From Fen-1308 sp035319125 (GTDB taxonomy: Bacteria > Nitrospirota > Thermodesulfovibrionia > Thermodesulfovibrionales > Dissulfurispiraceae): a stretch of 42,126 nucleotides of DNA. How positions within the stretch are numbered: position 1 is the stretch's first letter; the number at the start of each line of letters is the position of its first letter. The notes beneath the pieces were generated by a model, which searched no databases, had not been told where the DNA came from, and worked only from the letters and a program-made list of their open reading frames with translations. Location: contig DATHDG010000038.1 in NCBI GenBank assembly GCA_035319125.1, positions 1 to 42,126 on the forward strand, given 5' to 3'. The position numbers and the translations under genes were made by a program. Of this stretch, positions 7,675 to 16,051 are shown piece by piece.

Positions 7675-7921
7675 CAAAGTTGCTGACGGAATAGTCATTG
7701 AAGTTAAAGTTGATCCGCGATCCTCTAAGAATGAGATCGCCGGGGTAGTGAATAACGTCGTAAGGATCAAACTGACAGCGCCGCCTGTTGACGGTGAGGC
7801 AAATGCGATGCTGATAAAATTCCTGGCCGATATGTTCGACGTTAAGAGGAGTGATGTTGTGATAATGAAAGGCGAGTCGTCACGTCACAAACTAATAAAG
7901 CTCAAAAGGGTGAAGCCTTGA
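7652..7921 (+). CDS. yggU: YggU/DUF167 family protein
   Basis: A small conserved protein of about 90 residues with the DUF167 core: VKVDPRSSKNEI, VRIKLTAPPVDGEANAMLIKFLA and the tail SSRHKLIKL. Its function is not established in any species. The ATG at 7652 lies inside the end of the PAP2 gene and lacks a strong ribosome site; GTG at 7622 and ATG at 7658 are alternatives, so translation is probably coupled to the gene before. It overlaps the next gene (yicC) by four bases (TTGA). The neighbour pair DUF167-YicC is common in delta-proteobacteria. Confidence 0.9.
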   Translation: MKMDLPHSKVADGIVIEVKVDPRSSKNEIAGVVNNVVRIKLTAPPVDGEANAMLIKFLADMFDVKRSDVVIMKGESSRHKLIKLKRVKP

Positions 7922-8763
7922 TCAAAAGTATGACAGGCTATGGTTCAACGGAAAAAGACGGATTCAAGGTCGAGGTGCGTTCTCTTAATCACAAGTACAA
8001 TGATATCTCCGTAAAAATGCCGCCATTTCTTATGGAGCATGAGATTGCCATAAGGAAATCGCTTAGGCAAGCTTTTGAACGTGGAAAGGTAGATGTGATT
8101 ATAACCCTTACTGATAAACGACAGAGAAGAGTGAAGGTCAACAGCGAACTTGCCGCTGAAATGTTCAAGGCATTTGAGCTGATTCAGAAAGAACTGCATT
8201 TGTCGGGCTCGTTGGACATCAGCTTTTTCTCAGGTTTCAGGGAATTGCTTTTGACGGAAGAGTCGGAGTTCAATACAGAGGCTTTATTTGATGCCCTACG
8301 AGGTGCAATTTCCAAGGTAGATGAAATGAGGGCTATTGAGGGCTCAACCCTCGAAAAAGATTTGCGCAATCGGCTTGATCTTATGAAAGAACAGCGGGAC
8401 AACATAGAGGCTTTGTCACAAAATGTTATATCTTCGTATAGGAAGAAACTATCAGAGCGAATTGCTGATTTGCTTCAGAATCCTGCTGATGAGGTTAGAT
8501 TGGCCCAGGAAATAGCGTTCATTTCTCAGAAAGCAGATATTTCGGAGGAGCTTTCCCGTCTTGCAAGTCACATCAAGCAGTTCGATAGTTCGTTATTATC
8601 GAATGATCCAGTCGGTAGAAGGCTCGACTTTCTTTGTCAGGAGATGAACCGTGAAGTCAATACTATTGCATCAAAGGCGGATGATGTGGAAATTATCAGG
8701 CTTACTATAGATATTAAAGCTGAACTTGAGAAACTCAGGGAACAGGTGCAGAATATACAGTAA
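7918..8763 (+). CDS. yicC: YicC family endoribonuclease
   Basis: A 281-residue protein of the YicC/RMF1 family, which degrades RNA (in E. coli the sRNA RyhB). The start TTG at 7918 overlaps the previous stop and gives the standard opening IKSMTGYG. Family marks are the N-terminal VEVRSLNHKYNDISVKMP and the C-terminal DUF1732 region with GRRLDFLCQEMNREVNTIASKA and its conserved acidic and histidine residues. Length is normal for the family. It lies ahead of remA and gmk, the usual order, and is likely cotranscribed. Confidence 0.95.
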   Translation: MIKSMTGYGSTEKDGFKVEVRSLNHKYNDISVKMPPFLMEHEIAIRKSLRQAFERGKVDVIITLTDKRQRRVKVNSELAAEMFKAFELIQKELHLSGSLDISFFSGFRELLLTEESEFNTEALFDALRGAISKVDEMRAIEGSTLEKDLRNRLDLMKEQRDNIEALSQNVISSYRKKLSERIADLLQNPADEVRLAQEIAFISQKADISEELSRLASHIKQFDSSLLSNDPVGRRLDFLCQEMNREVNTIASKADDVEIIRLTIDIKAELEKLREQVQNIQ

Positions 8764-8797
8764 CAATAATTCTTCAGTATGGTGATGGGCTAAAACG

Positions 8798-9067
8798 ATG
8801 CTTGTTAGTATAGGGTTTGGCAACATGATTTCATCTAACCGGATTGTCGCGATTGTTGGTCCCGGTTCTCTACCAATTAAGAAATTGCGGGAAGAAGCCA
8901 AGTCGCGGGGGAAGCTTGTTGACGCTACTGAAGGGAGAAAGACAAGGTCTATAATCGTAACTGACAGTGATCATATTGTTCTTTCAGCGCTCTCGGTCGA
9001 AACTATTACACAGAGGGTAGCCAATCCTCTAGGCGGGGCTAGGGAGGCTGGCAATGAAGAGAAGTAA
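8798..9067 (+). CDS. remA: RemA/ExtA-like DUF370 regulator
   Basis: An 89-residue protein of the DUF370 family. In Bacillus, RemA is a DNA-binding activator of matrix genes; in delta-proteobacteria and others the gene sits next to gmk, as here. Conserved parts seen are VSIGFGNMISSNRIVAIV, PGSLPIKKL and the strand DATEGRKTRSIIVTDS. The start ATG at 8798 lies 35 bases after yicC with only a weak ribosome site. Its last 14 bases overlap gmk. DNA binding in this organism is inference. Confidence 0.92.
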   Translation: MLVSIGFGNMISSNRIVAIVGPGSLPIKKLREEAKSRGKLVDATEGRKTRSIIVTDSDHIVLSALSVETITQRVANPLGGAREAGNEEK

Positions 9068-9674
9068 GGGCAGTCTGTTTGTTGTGTCAGCTCCATCCGG
9101 TGCGGGTAAGACGACACTTTGCCGCAAAGCTGGCGAGGTGCTCGACGGCCTCAAACACTCGGTTTCATATACTACCAGATCTCCGCGGCCCGGCGAAATC
9201 CAGGATGTGCATTACACCTTTGTGGATCAAGACGAATTTAGAGAGATGATCGAAGGAGGGGAATTTATAGAGTGGGCTGAGGTACACGGCAATTTCTACG
9301 GCACCTCAAGGCAGCGGATTGAAGATATTATAAGCGCGGCAGATGATGTTATGCTTGATATAGATGTGCAAGGCGCGCGCCAGCTCAGGGAGCATTACCC
9401 TGAAAGTATTCTTATTTTTATACTGCCGCCTTCTATGTCTGTGCTTGAACAGAGGTTATTTAACCGCATGAGCGACTCGCGGGAGGTAATCGGGAAAAGG
9501 CTTCGCAAAGCCCGCGAAGAGATCAGCGAGTATAAATACTACGATTATGTTATAGTAAATGACCTGTTTGACGACGCATTTTCGACTTTTTCCTCAATAA
9601 TCGAGGCCGAGCGGTCGAAAATAAATAAGATCGATACTGAATGGATAAGGGAACAATTTTTGAAGGAGGAGTAA
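9054..9674 (+). CDS. gmk: Guanylate kinase
   Basis: This cytoplasmic enzyme turns GMP into GDP with ATP. The 206-residue length is normal. The P-loop SAPSGAGKTTL is near the N terminus, followed by the GMP-binding stretch SYTTRSPRPGE and by YGTSRQRIE, and the lid/core segment DIDVQGARQL. The gene starts within the end of remA and is followed one base later by rpoZ (GTG at 9676), so the three are translated as a unit. Confidence 0.97.
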   Translation: MKRSKGSLFVVSAPSGAGKTTLCRKAGEVLDGLKHSVSYTTRSPRPGEIQDVHYTFVDQDEFREMIEGGEFIEWAEVHGNFYGTSRQRIEDIISAADDVMLDIDVQGARQLREHYPESILIFILPPSMSVLEQRLFNRMSDSREVIGKRLRKAREEISEYKYYDYVIVNDLFDDAFSTFSSIIEAERSKINKIDTEWIREQFLKEE

Positions 9675-9675
9675 C

Positions 9676-10062
9676 GTGGACATTATAACGCTTCCAATCG
9701 AATACGATAAAAAGAAAATAGAGAGTAAATATCGTCTGGCAGTCATAGCTTCGCAGAGAGCGAGAGAACTGGCTTTTGGCGCCGAACCGCGCATTTCAAA
9801 GAAAGTGAAAAGGATAAGCACCCTGTCGCTACTAGAGACAATTGGTGGAGACATCAAGTTTCTTACGGGTGAAGATGCTGCGGTAGCACGCGAAAGGGCC
9901 GAGAAGATTGATTTCAGAAAATTGATAGAAGACAAAAGAAAATCCATTACGGACATCTCTGAATTGGAAAAGGATCTCAAGACCTATCTCCACGAAAGAG
10001 AGACTACCGAAAGGGTTCTTGAAGAGTTGTTCAGCGAAAACGACGAGAATTACGAGTCGTAG
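9676..10062 (+). CDS. rpoZ: RNA polymerase omega subunit
   Basis: The omega subunit helps the beta-prime subunit fold and join RNA polymerase. The conserved helix KYRLAVIASQRARELA is at about residues 18-33. The start is GTG at 9676 after GGAGGAGTAAC. At 128 residues it is longer than most omega proteins (70-95) because of an extra charged, probably coiled-coil tail (from about residue 75), which I cannot match to anything. The place after gmk and before coaBC is standard. Confidence 0.9.
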   Translation: MDIITLPIEYDKKKIESKYRLAVIASQRARELAFGAEPRISKKVKRISTLSLLETIGGDIKFLTGEDAAVARERAEKIDFRKLIEDKRKSITDISELEKDLKTYLHERETTERVLEELFSENDENYES

Positions 10063-10113
10063 CCGGACATTTATTATGACGGCGGATGCGCTGCTCTCCG
10101 AAAACGGCATTGC

Positions 10114-11286
10114 ATGAAAGGCAAGTCGATACTTGTGGGAGTGACAGGCAGCGTAGCTGCCTATAAGGCATTGGATCTTGTCAAGAGGCTTGGGAGTGAC
10201 GGTGCTTCTGTAAATGTGATCATGACAGCTTCTGCGCAGCGCTTCATCACACCACTATCGATGCAAATCGCATCTCAAAACACAGTATATACCGATATGT
10301 TTGAACATCCCCTTTCTCATATCAGCCTTCCGGCTTGTGCAGATGCTTTTATTGTCGCCCCGGCATCGGCCAATATAATTGGTAAATATGCGAGCGCAAT
10401 TGCAGACGACATGCTTAGCACTACATTGTTGGCGTATGATCGTAAAGTTATCCTGGCGCCGGCTATGAACTGGAGAATGTTCTCTAATCCAGTTCTGCAG
10501 AAGCAGCTAAACTATCTGGTTTCTCTCGGAGTGAAAACTGTTGGTCCTGAAAGAGGCAGCCTGGCTTGCGGCGAAGAAGGGATTGGCAGAATGGCAGATG
10601 TGGAAGCGATCATGGAGACCGTACATAGCGTCTTGACGCCGCCTGATTTTAAAGGTGAAAATATTTTAGTGACGGCTGGGCCAACCAGGGAGCATCTGGA
10701 CCCGGTGAGGTTTCTTTCCAATAGGTCTTCAGGAAAGATGGGATATGCGTTGGCAAGAATTGCGGCGAGGCGCGGGGCAAATGTTACGCTTATAAGCGGT
10801 CCGGTGTCACTGCAGGCTCCGTATGGAGTTAGACTTGTTTCGGTTGAAACCGCTGCTGAGATGCAAAAGGCTGTATTGCAGCGTATAAGCGAGTCGTCCA
10901 TATTGATAATGTGTGCTGCTGTGGCCGATTTCGCTGCGGAAAGAGAGGAGAAAACTAAGATCGAAAAGACGGATAGCATGACATTGAGCTTGAAGAAGAA
11001 TCCCGACATCCTTTCAGCGGTTGCGTCTCTCGACAGGAGACCATTTGTCGTCGGATTTGCTGCTGAGACTGGTAGCCGTACGGAGCGGGCTAGAAAGAAA
11101 ATGGATGCCAAGAAAGCAAATATGATAGTGTTTAACGATGTTTCGAAAAAAGGTGTGGGCTTTGACTCCGATACGAATGAAGTAATAATTCTGGATAGAA
11201 AGGGCGAAAAAGCGCTGCCGGTGATGACAAAGGACGAAGTGGCATCCGCTATCTTTGACCGCATCGCCGAATTGAGGAAAATATGA
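10114..11286 (+). CDS. coaBC: Phosphopantothenoylcysteine decarboxylase / phosphopantothenate-cysteine ligase
   Basis: A fused enzyme of 390 residues for two steps of coenzyme A synthesis. The N-terminal CoaC half (about 1-180) is an FMN-dependent decarboxylase with VGVTGSVAAYKAL, the APASANIIGKYASAIADDML segment, the PAMNWRMFSNP motif and the substrate-flap Cys in GSLACGEEGIGRM. The CoaB half (about 185-390) has TAGPTREHLDPVRFLSN and the KKNPDIL and FAAET motifs of the CTP-dependent ligase. The start at 10114 lacks a clear ribosome site and lies 51 bases after rpoZ. The four-base ATGA overlap with the next gene points to one operon. Confidence 0.96.
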   Translation: MKGKSILVGVTGSVAAYKALDLVKRLGSDGASVNVIMTASAQRFITPLSMQIASQNTVYTDMFEHPLSHISLPACADAFIVAPASANIIGKYASAIADDMLSTTLLAYDRKVILAPAMNWRMFSNPVLQKQLNYLVSLGVKTVGPERGSLACGEEGIGRMADVEAIMETVHSVLTPPDFKGENILVTAGPTREHLDPVRFLSNRSSGKMGYALARIAARRGANVTLISGPVSLQAPYGVRLVSVETAAEMQKAVLQRISESSILIMCAAVADFAAEREEKTKIEKTDSMTLSLKKNPDILSAVASLDRRPFVVGFAAETGSRTERARKKMDAKKANMIVFNDVSKKGVGFDSDTNEVIILDRKGEKALPVMTKDEVASAIFDRIAELRKI

Positions 11287-11705
11287 ACGCTGATATTTTC
11301 ATTGAGAAATTGAGGGAACGAGTCCGCAAAACGCCTGGATCGCCGCTCTTTCTATCTCTTGCTGAAGAATTGCAGAAAAGGGATGCACATGAGGAGGCCA
11401 TTGCGGTACTTAAGTCCGGCATCGAGCAGTCACCATCGTTTGTTGCCGCAAAACTGACACTTGGTCGCTGGCTATTTAAGGAAGAGAAACTGGATGAGGC
11501 CAAGAAGGCTTTCTATTCTATCATTGAGCACGCGCCATCGGACAGATTTGCGGCACTTTATCTTAATGAGATCGAAGACAGGCTGTCGTCAGGAAAAGAC
11601 GATGTCAGACGAAGGACCATAGACCGTCTCAATATATTTAGAGAGGCAATTCATAAAAGGTTCGAGACGGGATCGCCGGACGTCGGCCGGACGAAAGAAG
11701 GCTGA
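11283..11705 (+). CDS. Small tetratricopeptide-repeat protein
   Basis: A 140-residue protein with two to three TPR units (about residues 18-100): helices around SPLFLSLAEELQKRDAHEEAIAVLKSG, then PSFVAAKLTLGRWLFKEEKLDEAKKAF, then PSDRFAALYLNEIEDRL. TPR proteins bind other proteins; no partner can be named. It overlaps coaBC by four bases and is followed 18 bases later by the aminopeptidase gene. There is no signal peptide, so it is cytoplasmic. Confidence 0.85.
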   Translation: MNADIFIEKLRERVRKTPGSPLFLSLAEELQKRDAHEEAIAVLKSGIEQSPSFVAAKLTLGRWLFKEEKLDEAKKAFYSIIEHAPSDRFAALYLNEIEDRLSSGKDDVRRRTIDRLNIFREAIHKRFETGSPDVGRTKEG

Positions 11706-11723
11706 TTTCGGCAGGCTGCAGCC

Positions 11724-12797
11724 GTGAAACATTTTAACAGGATACAAGGCTTGAAGGGCGTGATGAGGTCCAGGAAGGTTGACGCCCTGTTGGTTACAAA
11801 TATACGGAATATCAGATACCTCACCGGTTTTACAGGTTCATCTGCTTTCGTTGTTGTCACTGAAGGGCGATCCTTTTTCTTTACCGACTTCCGTTATAAA
11901 GAGCAGGCCGAATCCGAAGTGCAGCATTGCGAGCTTAAACAGGAAAAAGGGAAAAGAATCGGGCTGATTAATAATCTGGTGAAGAGACTCGGAACAAAAG
12001 TATTGGGTTTTGAATCAAGTGTGTCATTTGATTTCTATCAGTCGCTGCGTAAATTATCAGTCGAACTTTTCCCCCTTGATGGAACTGTTGAAAAACTGAG
12101 GCTTGTCAAGGATTCTGATGAACTGGAAAATATTCAGGAGGCAATCAGGAGGGCTGAAGAATCCTTCGTTGCTATCAAGCCATATATAAAGCCTGGTGTG
12201 ACTGAACGGGCCATTGCGCTCAGGCTTGAGAATGAACTCAAAAGAAGGGGATGCAAGCGCATACCGTTTGATATAATAATTGCTTCCGGAAAACACTCTT
12301 CGATGCCTCATGCGGGACAGACTGATAAAAAGCTTGAAAGGGGAGATTTTGTTATAATTGACTGGGGCGGCGAAGCTGGAGGGTATTATTCAGACATGAC
12401 CAGAACCCTTTTGATGGCAGGTCAGGATATTGAGCGCAAGAGGCACATTTATAATATCGTCAATCGTGCAAGGGAAAAAGCCATAGCTGATGTCCGTGAT
12501 GGCAAGAAGGGATCGGAAATAGACGCTGCTGCCAGACAGCATATAGTAAAAGCCGGCTATGGGCAGTATTTCGGACATGGAACCGGCCATGGGATAGGCC
12601 TTGATGTTCATGAGGCTCCTCGCATTTCATTGGCGGGGCGTGAGACGCTCAGCAGCGGAATGGTTTTCAGCATTGAACCTGGAATATACTTGCCGGGATG
12701 CGGCGGCGTGCGTATCGAGGATCTTGTTCTTGTTGATGGAGATAAGGGAAGAACATTGACCAAACTTGATAGAAAACTTGAAATAATATACAGATGA
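11724..12797 (+). CDS. Xaa-Pro aminopeptidase-type M24 peptidase
   Basis: A cytoplasmic metallopeptidase of 357 residues (creatinase/aminopeptidase P fold) that removes N-terminal residues ahead of proline. The N-terminal creatinase domain covers about residues 1-125. The catalytic domain shows all five metal ligands: Asp in IDWGGEAGGYYSDMTRT (two Asp), His in GHGTGHGIGLDVHE, Glu in SIEPGIY and Glu in VRIEDLVLV. The start is GTG at 11724. It lies 20 bases before efp, a pairing seen in many bacteria. PepP or PepQ cannot be told apart by eye. Confidence 0.94.
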   Translation: MKHFNRIQGLKGVMRSRKVDALLVTNIRNIRYLTGFTGSSAFVVVTEGRSFFFTDFRYKEQAESEVQHCELKQEKGKRIGLINNLVKRLGTKVLGFESSVSFDFYQSLRKLSVELFPLDGTVEKLRLVKDSDELENIQEAIRRAEESFVAIKPYIKPGVTERAIALRLENELKRRGCKRIPFDIIIASGKHSSMPHAGQTDKKLERGDFVIIDWGGEAGGYYSDMTRTLLMAGQDIERKRHIYNIVNRAREKAIADVRDGKKGSEIDAAARQHIVKAGYGQYFGHGTGHGIGLDVHEAPRISLAGRETLSSGMVFSIEPGIYLPGCGGVRIEDLVLVDGDKGRTLTKLDRKLEIIYR

Positions 12798-12817
12798 TAG
12801 CTTAAGGGGGGGAAGAT

Positions 12818-13378
12818 TTGATCAGTACTGCAGATTTCAGAAGGGGAGCAAAAATAGAATATAAGGGTGAGCCGTGCGAGATAGTGGATTTTCAGCATGT
12901 GAAGATGGGCAGGGGGGGCGCAGTTGTTCGTACCAAGCTCAAAAGCCTTAGGACAGGGAATGTGCTTGAAGATACTTTCAGATCTGGTGAAAAGTTCGAC
13001 ACGCCGCAGCTTGAAGAGAAGCAAATGCAATATCTATACGAACAGGATGACCTGCGTTATTTTATGGATACCGAGACATTCGAGCAGATTCCACTTACGG
13101 CAGCACAACTCGGCGATGCGATGAAATTCATCAAGGAGAACATGGTTGTATCCATTCTATATTACAAGGAACAGCCGATGAGCGTGGAGCCGCCGATGTT
13201 TGTCGAGCTTGCTGTGATTGATACTGAGCCCGCCTTTAGAGGAGATACTGCATCCGGCAGCAACAAGCCTGCCAAACTTGAAACAGGTGCGGTCGTTAAA
13301 GTTCCCTTTCATATTGTGATTGGCGACGTCCTGAAAATTGACACGAGGACCTGTGAATATATAGAGAAGGTGAAGTAA
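12818..13378 (+). CDS. efp: Translation elongation factor P with Arg at the tip position
   Basis: EF-P frees ribosomes stalled at proline runs. The 186-residue length and three-domain plan (KOW-like domain, OB domain, C-terminal domain with GDVLKIDTRTCEYIEKV) are normal. The start is TTG at 12818 after GGGGGGAAG. The tip loop reads FQHVKMGRGGAVVR: where most proteins of this type have lysine (PGKGG), this one has Arg32. Lysine types are modified by EpmA or YmfI, and one arginine class is rhamnosylated by EarP; neither enzyme is in the window. Rhamnosylation is therefore only one possibility. The gene follows the M24 peptidase and precedes accB. Confidence 0.96.
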   Translation: MISTADFRRGAKIEYKGEPCEIVDFQHVKMGRGGAVVRTKLKSLRTGNVLEDTFRSGEKFDTPQLEEKQMQYLYEQDDLRYFMDTETFEQIPLTAAQLGDAMKFIKENMVVSILYYKEQPMSVEPPMFVELAVIDTEPAFRGDTASGSNKPAKLETGAVVKVPFHIVIGDVLKIDTRTCEYIEKVK

Positions 13379-13452
13379 TAGCTGCTGCATTTGCCGAGAT
13401 AATCGGTGCTGCAAGCGCTGCTGATTACGGGTAATCCAACCGGAGGGACCAA

Positions 13453-13893
13453 ATGGAAAATGAAGACTTGAAGGGCTTGATAGAACTTCTGAAAGATACC
13501 GACATTACGGAACTCCAGGTCGAAAAAGATGGAGTCAAGATAAAAATCAAGAGGGATAAGTATTTTGGACATCTCGAAGTTCAGCAACCCATGGTTGTTG
13601 AAAGAAAGACGCCTGCTGCTGAGTCTGCAACTGCAGTAGAAAAGGGGAGCCTTTTGACCATTACTTCACCGATAGTGGGAACTTTTTACAGAGCGCCCTC
13701 GCCTGACGCGGCGTCTTTTGTGGATATCGGCACGAAGGTGAAGAAGGGTCAGGTGCTTTGTGTGATAGAGGCTATGAAACTGATGAACGAGATCGAAAGT
13801 GAAGTTGATGGCGTCATTGCGAGCATACTTGTTGACAACAGCCATCCCGTTGAATACGGGGAACCTCTTTTCCTTATTGATACAGCGGTGTGA
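13453..13893 (+). CDS. accB: Acetyl-CoA carboxylase biotin carboxyl carrier protein
   Basis: This 146-residue protein carries biotin for acetyl-CoA carboxylase, the first step of fatty-acid synthesis. The C-terminal biotinyl domain (about residues 70-146) holds the modified lysine in EAMKLMNEI, and the thumb region VGTFYRAPSPDA typical of AccB is present. The N-terminal part (DLKGLIELLKDTDITELQVEKDG) is the usual dimer region. The start ATG at 13453 follows GGAGGG. It overlaps or abuts accC. Confidence 0.97.
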   Translation: MENEDLKGLIELLKDTDITELQVEKDGVKIKIKRDKYFGHLEVQQPMVVERKTPAAESATAVEKGSLLTITSPIVGTFYRAPSPDAASFVDIGTKVKKGQVLCVIEAMKLMNEIESEVDGVIASILVDNSHPVEYGEPLFLIDTAV

Positions 13894-13895
13894 TC

Positions 13896-15293
13896 ATGAC
13901 TATTTTCAAAAAAATACTCATAGCTAACAGGGGAGAGATTGCGGTCAGGATTATCAGGGCATGCAAGGACCTGGGAATAAGGACTGTTGCTGTTTTTTCA
14001 GACATAGAGAGGGAAGCGCTGCATGTAAAGTACGCTGACGAGGCGGTTTGTATTGGTCCAGCTAATGCAGCGCAAAGCTATCTGAATATTCCTGCGATTC
14101 TGAGCGCCGCAGACGTTACTGATTCTGAGGCTATCCATCCCGGCTATGGCTTCCTCTCGGAGAATCCTCATTTTGCGGAAGCATGTGCAACTTCCGGGAT
14201 CACATTTATAGGACCGACATCGGAGAACATCAGGATTGGAGGAGACAAGGCAAAGGCACGGCAGGTAATGAAACGAAGGGGAATACCTGTTGTTCCCGGA
14301 AGCGACGGCCCAGTTCTATCAGAGGAGGCGGCGGTTAAAACTGCGAAGAAAATCGGCCTGCCCGTTCTGTTTAAGGCTTCAGCCGGCGGCGGAGGAAGGG
14401 GCATGAGGGTTGTTAGGGATGAGCAAGAGCTTCAGCAGGCGTTTCTAATGGCCCAGAGGGAGGCTCTCGCTGCATTTGGCAATGGTGAGCTATATGTGGA
14501 AAAATATTTGCCTTCGATACGGCATATTGAGGTGCAGATTATCGCAGATTCAAAAGGTGATGTTATCCATCTCGGTGAGCGGGACTGTTCAGTTCAACGA
14601 AGACATCAAAAGCTTATTGAAGAATCTCCGTCACCAATATCCACTGAAAAATTCAGAAAGCGGATTGGAGAATTAGCAGTCAGGGCGGCGAAGGCTATGA
14701 AATACAGGAACGTGGGAACCGTAGAGTTCATAGTCGACCAGGAGCAAAATATATATTTCATGGAAGTAAATACAAGGGTCCAGGTTGAACATCCGGTAAC
14801 GGAGGAACTGACTGACATAGATATAGTCAAAGAGCAGATAAAAATAGCCGCCGGCATGCCATTAGTTTATAAACAGGGGCAGATAAAAGCGATTGGACAT
14901 GCTATTGAGTGCCGGATTAATGCGGAGGATCCTGAAAAATTTATACCGTCTCCAGGGAGGATTACGTTCTTTCTTCCTCCGGGAGGTCCTGGCATAAGAG
15001 TCGACAGCGCGGCTTATACAGGCTGGATGGTTCCCCCGCATTACGATTCTATGATAGCTAAGCTGATAGCTTATGGAAAGACAAGAGACGAGGCTATAGC
15101 TCGTATGAGGAGAGCTCTCGACGAATTCAGGATCGAGGGCATAAAAACCACAATCCCGTTTCATAAGAAAATATTTAACCATCCTGACTTTATCAAAGGT
15201 CATTTTAATACCGACTTTCTTGAGAAAATTTCGATAGGAAAGAACGGCAATGGTTATACCACCCTTCCAGCAGGAGATGCCGAAAAGCCTTAG
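13896..15293 (+). CDS. accC: Acetyl-CoA carboxylase biotin carboxylase subunit
   Basis: This enzyme carboxylates biotin on AccB using ATP and bicarbonate. The opening FKKILIANRGEIAVRI is standard, so I chose the ATG at 13896; GTG at 13890 overlaps the accB stop and would add two residues. ATP-grasp features are the glycine loop KASAGGGGRGMR, EVQIIAD, HLGERDCSVQRRHQKLIEE and the MEVNTRVQVEHPVTE motif. Full length is 465 residues, slightly long through a C-terminal tail. The 3' end overlaps the thiE-like gene. Confidence 0.97.
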   Translation: MTIFKKILIANRGEIAVRIIRACKDLGIRTVAVFSDIEREALHVKYADEAVCIGPANAAQSYLNIPAILSAADVTDSEAIHPGYGFLSENPHFAEACATSGITFIGPTSENIRIGGDKAKARQVMKRRGIPVVPGSDGPVLSEEAAVKTAKKIGLPVLFKASAGGGGRGMRVVRDEQELQQAFLMAQREALAAFGNGELYVEKYLPSIRHIEVQIIADSKGDVIHLGERDCSVQRRHQKLIEESPSPISTEKFRKRIGELAVRAAKAMKYRNVGTVEFIVDQEQNIYFMEVNTRVQVEHPVTEELTDIDIVKEQIKIAAGMPLVYKQGQIKAIGHAIECRINAEDPEKFIPSPGRITFFLPPGGPGIRVDSAAYTGWMVPPHYDSMIAKLIAYGKTRDEAIARMRRALDEFRIEGIKTTIPFHKKIFNHPDFIKGHFNTDFLEKISIGKNGNGYTTLPAGDAEKP

Positions 15294-15894
15294 CCGTATT
15301 TGCCTAATTACTCCGGATGCCTATTATGACGGACTGATCGAGAATGCCGTGCGAACGGCACTAGATGCCGGCATCAGATGGGTGCAATACAGGAGAAAAG
15401 GCATAAATCGCAGACAACTATGCCATGAAGCAGACAGGCTTCGTGATTTGACAGCCAAATTTGGCGCTACGTTCATAGTCAACGATTATGTCGATATTGC
15501 TCTTGTTGTTGGCGCTGATGGCGTTCATATAGGGCAGGACGACTTGCCGCTGGCAGAGGCTCGTAGAATTGTCGGTGATAAAATCATTGGTGTTTCTACT
15601 CATAGCCTCACTGAGGCTGCAGAAGCTGATAGAGGCGGCGCAAATTATATAGGATTTGGTCCAATATTTCATACTTCGACAAAAGACGCTGGATTGCCGA
15701 AGGGCCCTGATGCAGTTACTATAATTTTAAAGGCTGTTTCCATCCCGGTTATCGGCATAGGTGGAATAACGTCAGATAATGTTGCCGCAGTCTTCAGAGC
15801 AGGCTGTCATGGCGTAGCCATATCATCAGGAATATTTCGGGGCGAAATCACAAATAATGTAAAGAATTTGCTGTATAATACGATTAATTACTAA
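15250..15894 (+). CDS. thiE: Thiamine-phosphate synthase
   Basis: ThiE joins the pyrimidine and thiazole halves of vitamin B1. The TIM-barrel signature is clear: VQYRRKG, then FIVNDYVDIALVVGADGVHIGQDDLP, then GVSTHSLTEA, YIGFGPIF with STKDAG, and PVIGIGGIT followed by GVAISSGIF. The start ATG at 15250 has AGGA ten bases upstream and overlaps accC by 44 bases; ATG at 15277 is the alternative (205 residues). It is the last gene of the accB-accC cluster; no other thiamine genes are near and I see no TPP riboswitch. Confidence 0.94.
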   Translation: MVIPPFQQEMPKSLSRICLITPDAYYDGLIENAVRTALDAGIRWVQYRRKGINRRQLCHEADRLRDLTAKFGATFIVNDYVDIALVVGADGVHIGQDDLPLAEARRIVGDKIIGVSTHSLTEAAEADRGGANYIGFGPIFHTSTKDAGLPKGPDAVTIILKAVSIPVIGIGGITSDNVAAVFRAGCHGVAISSGIFRGEITNNVKNLLYNTINY

Positions 15895-15908
15895 GGCACC
15901 TGTTGATA

Positions 15909-15947
15909 TTGTCAAAATTGACAATCGCTTGTAAACAGTGATATATT
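15909..15947 (+). promoter_or_regulatory. Promoter of the chemosensory operon, with an inverted repeat over the -35 box
   Basis: TTGACA (15918-15923) and TATATT (15942-15947) are separated by 18 bases. The -35 box forms the right arm of a perfect inverted repeat, TTGTCAA (15909-15915), AA, TTGACAA (15918-15924), a fitting operator for a dimeric regulator. The transcript would have a leader of about 100 bases before the start at 16052. Confidence 0.55.
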
Positions 15948-16051
15948 GTTGTTATAAAAAGAAAAGCCGTATTTCTTAAGTTTAATTTTGCATAGCCGAT
16001 AAGACTTAGGATGTCGATCAGAAAAAAATTCCCATAACGAGGAGAGGGAAG

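Noticed and set aside
10512..11264. A 250-codon minus-strand frame inside coaBC
   Set aside because: It mirrors a clear coaBC gene and has the Ser/Leu/Ala-rich look of an antisense shadow.
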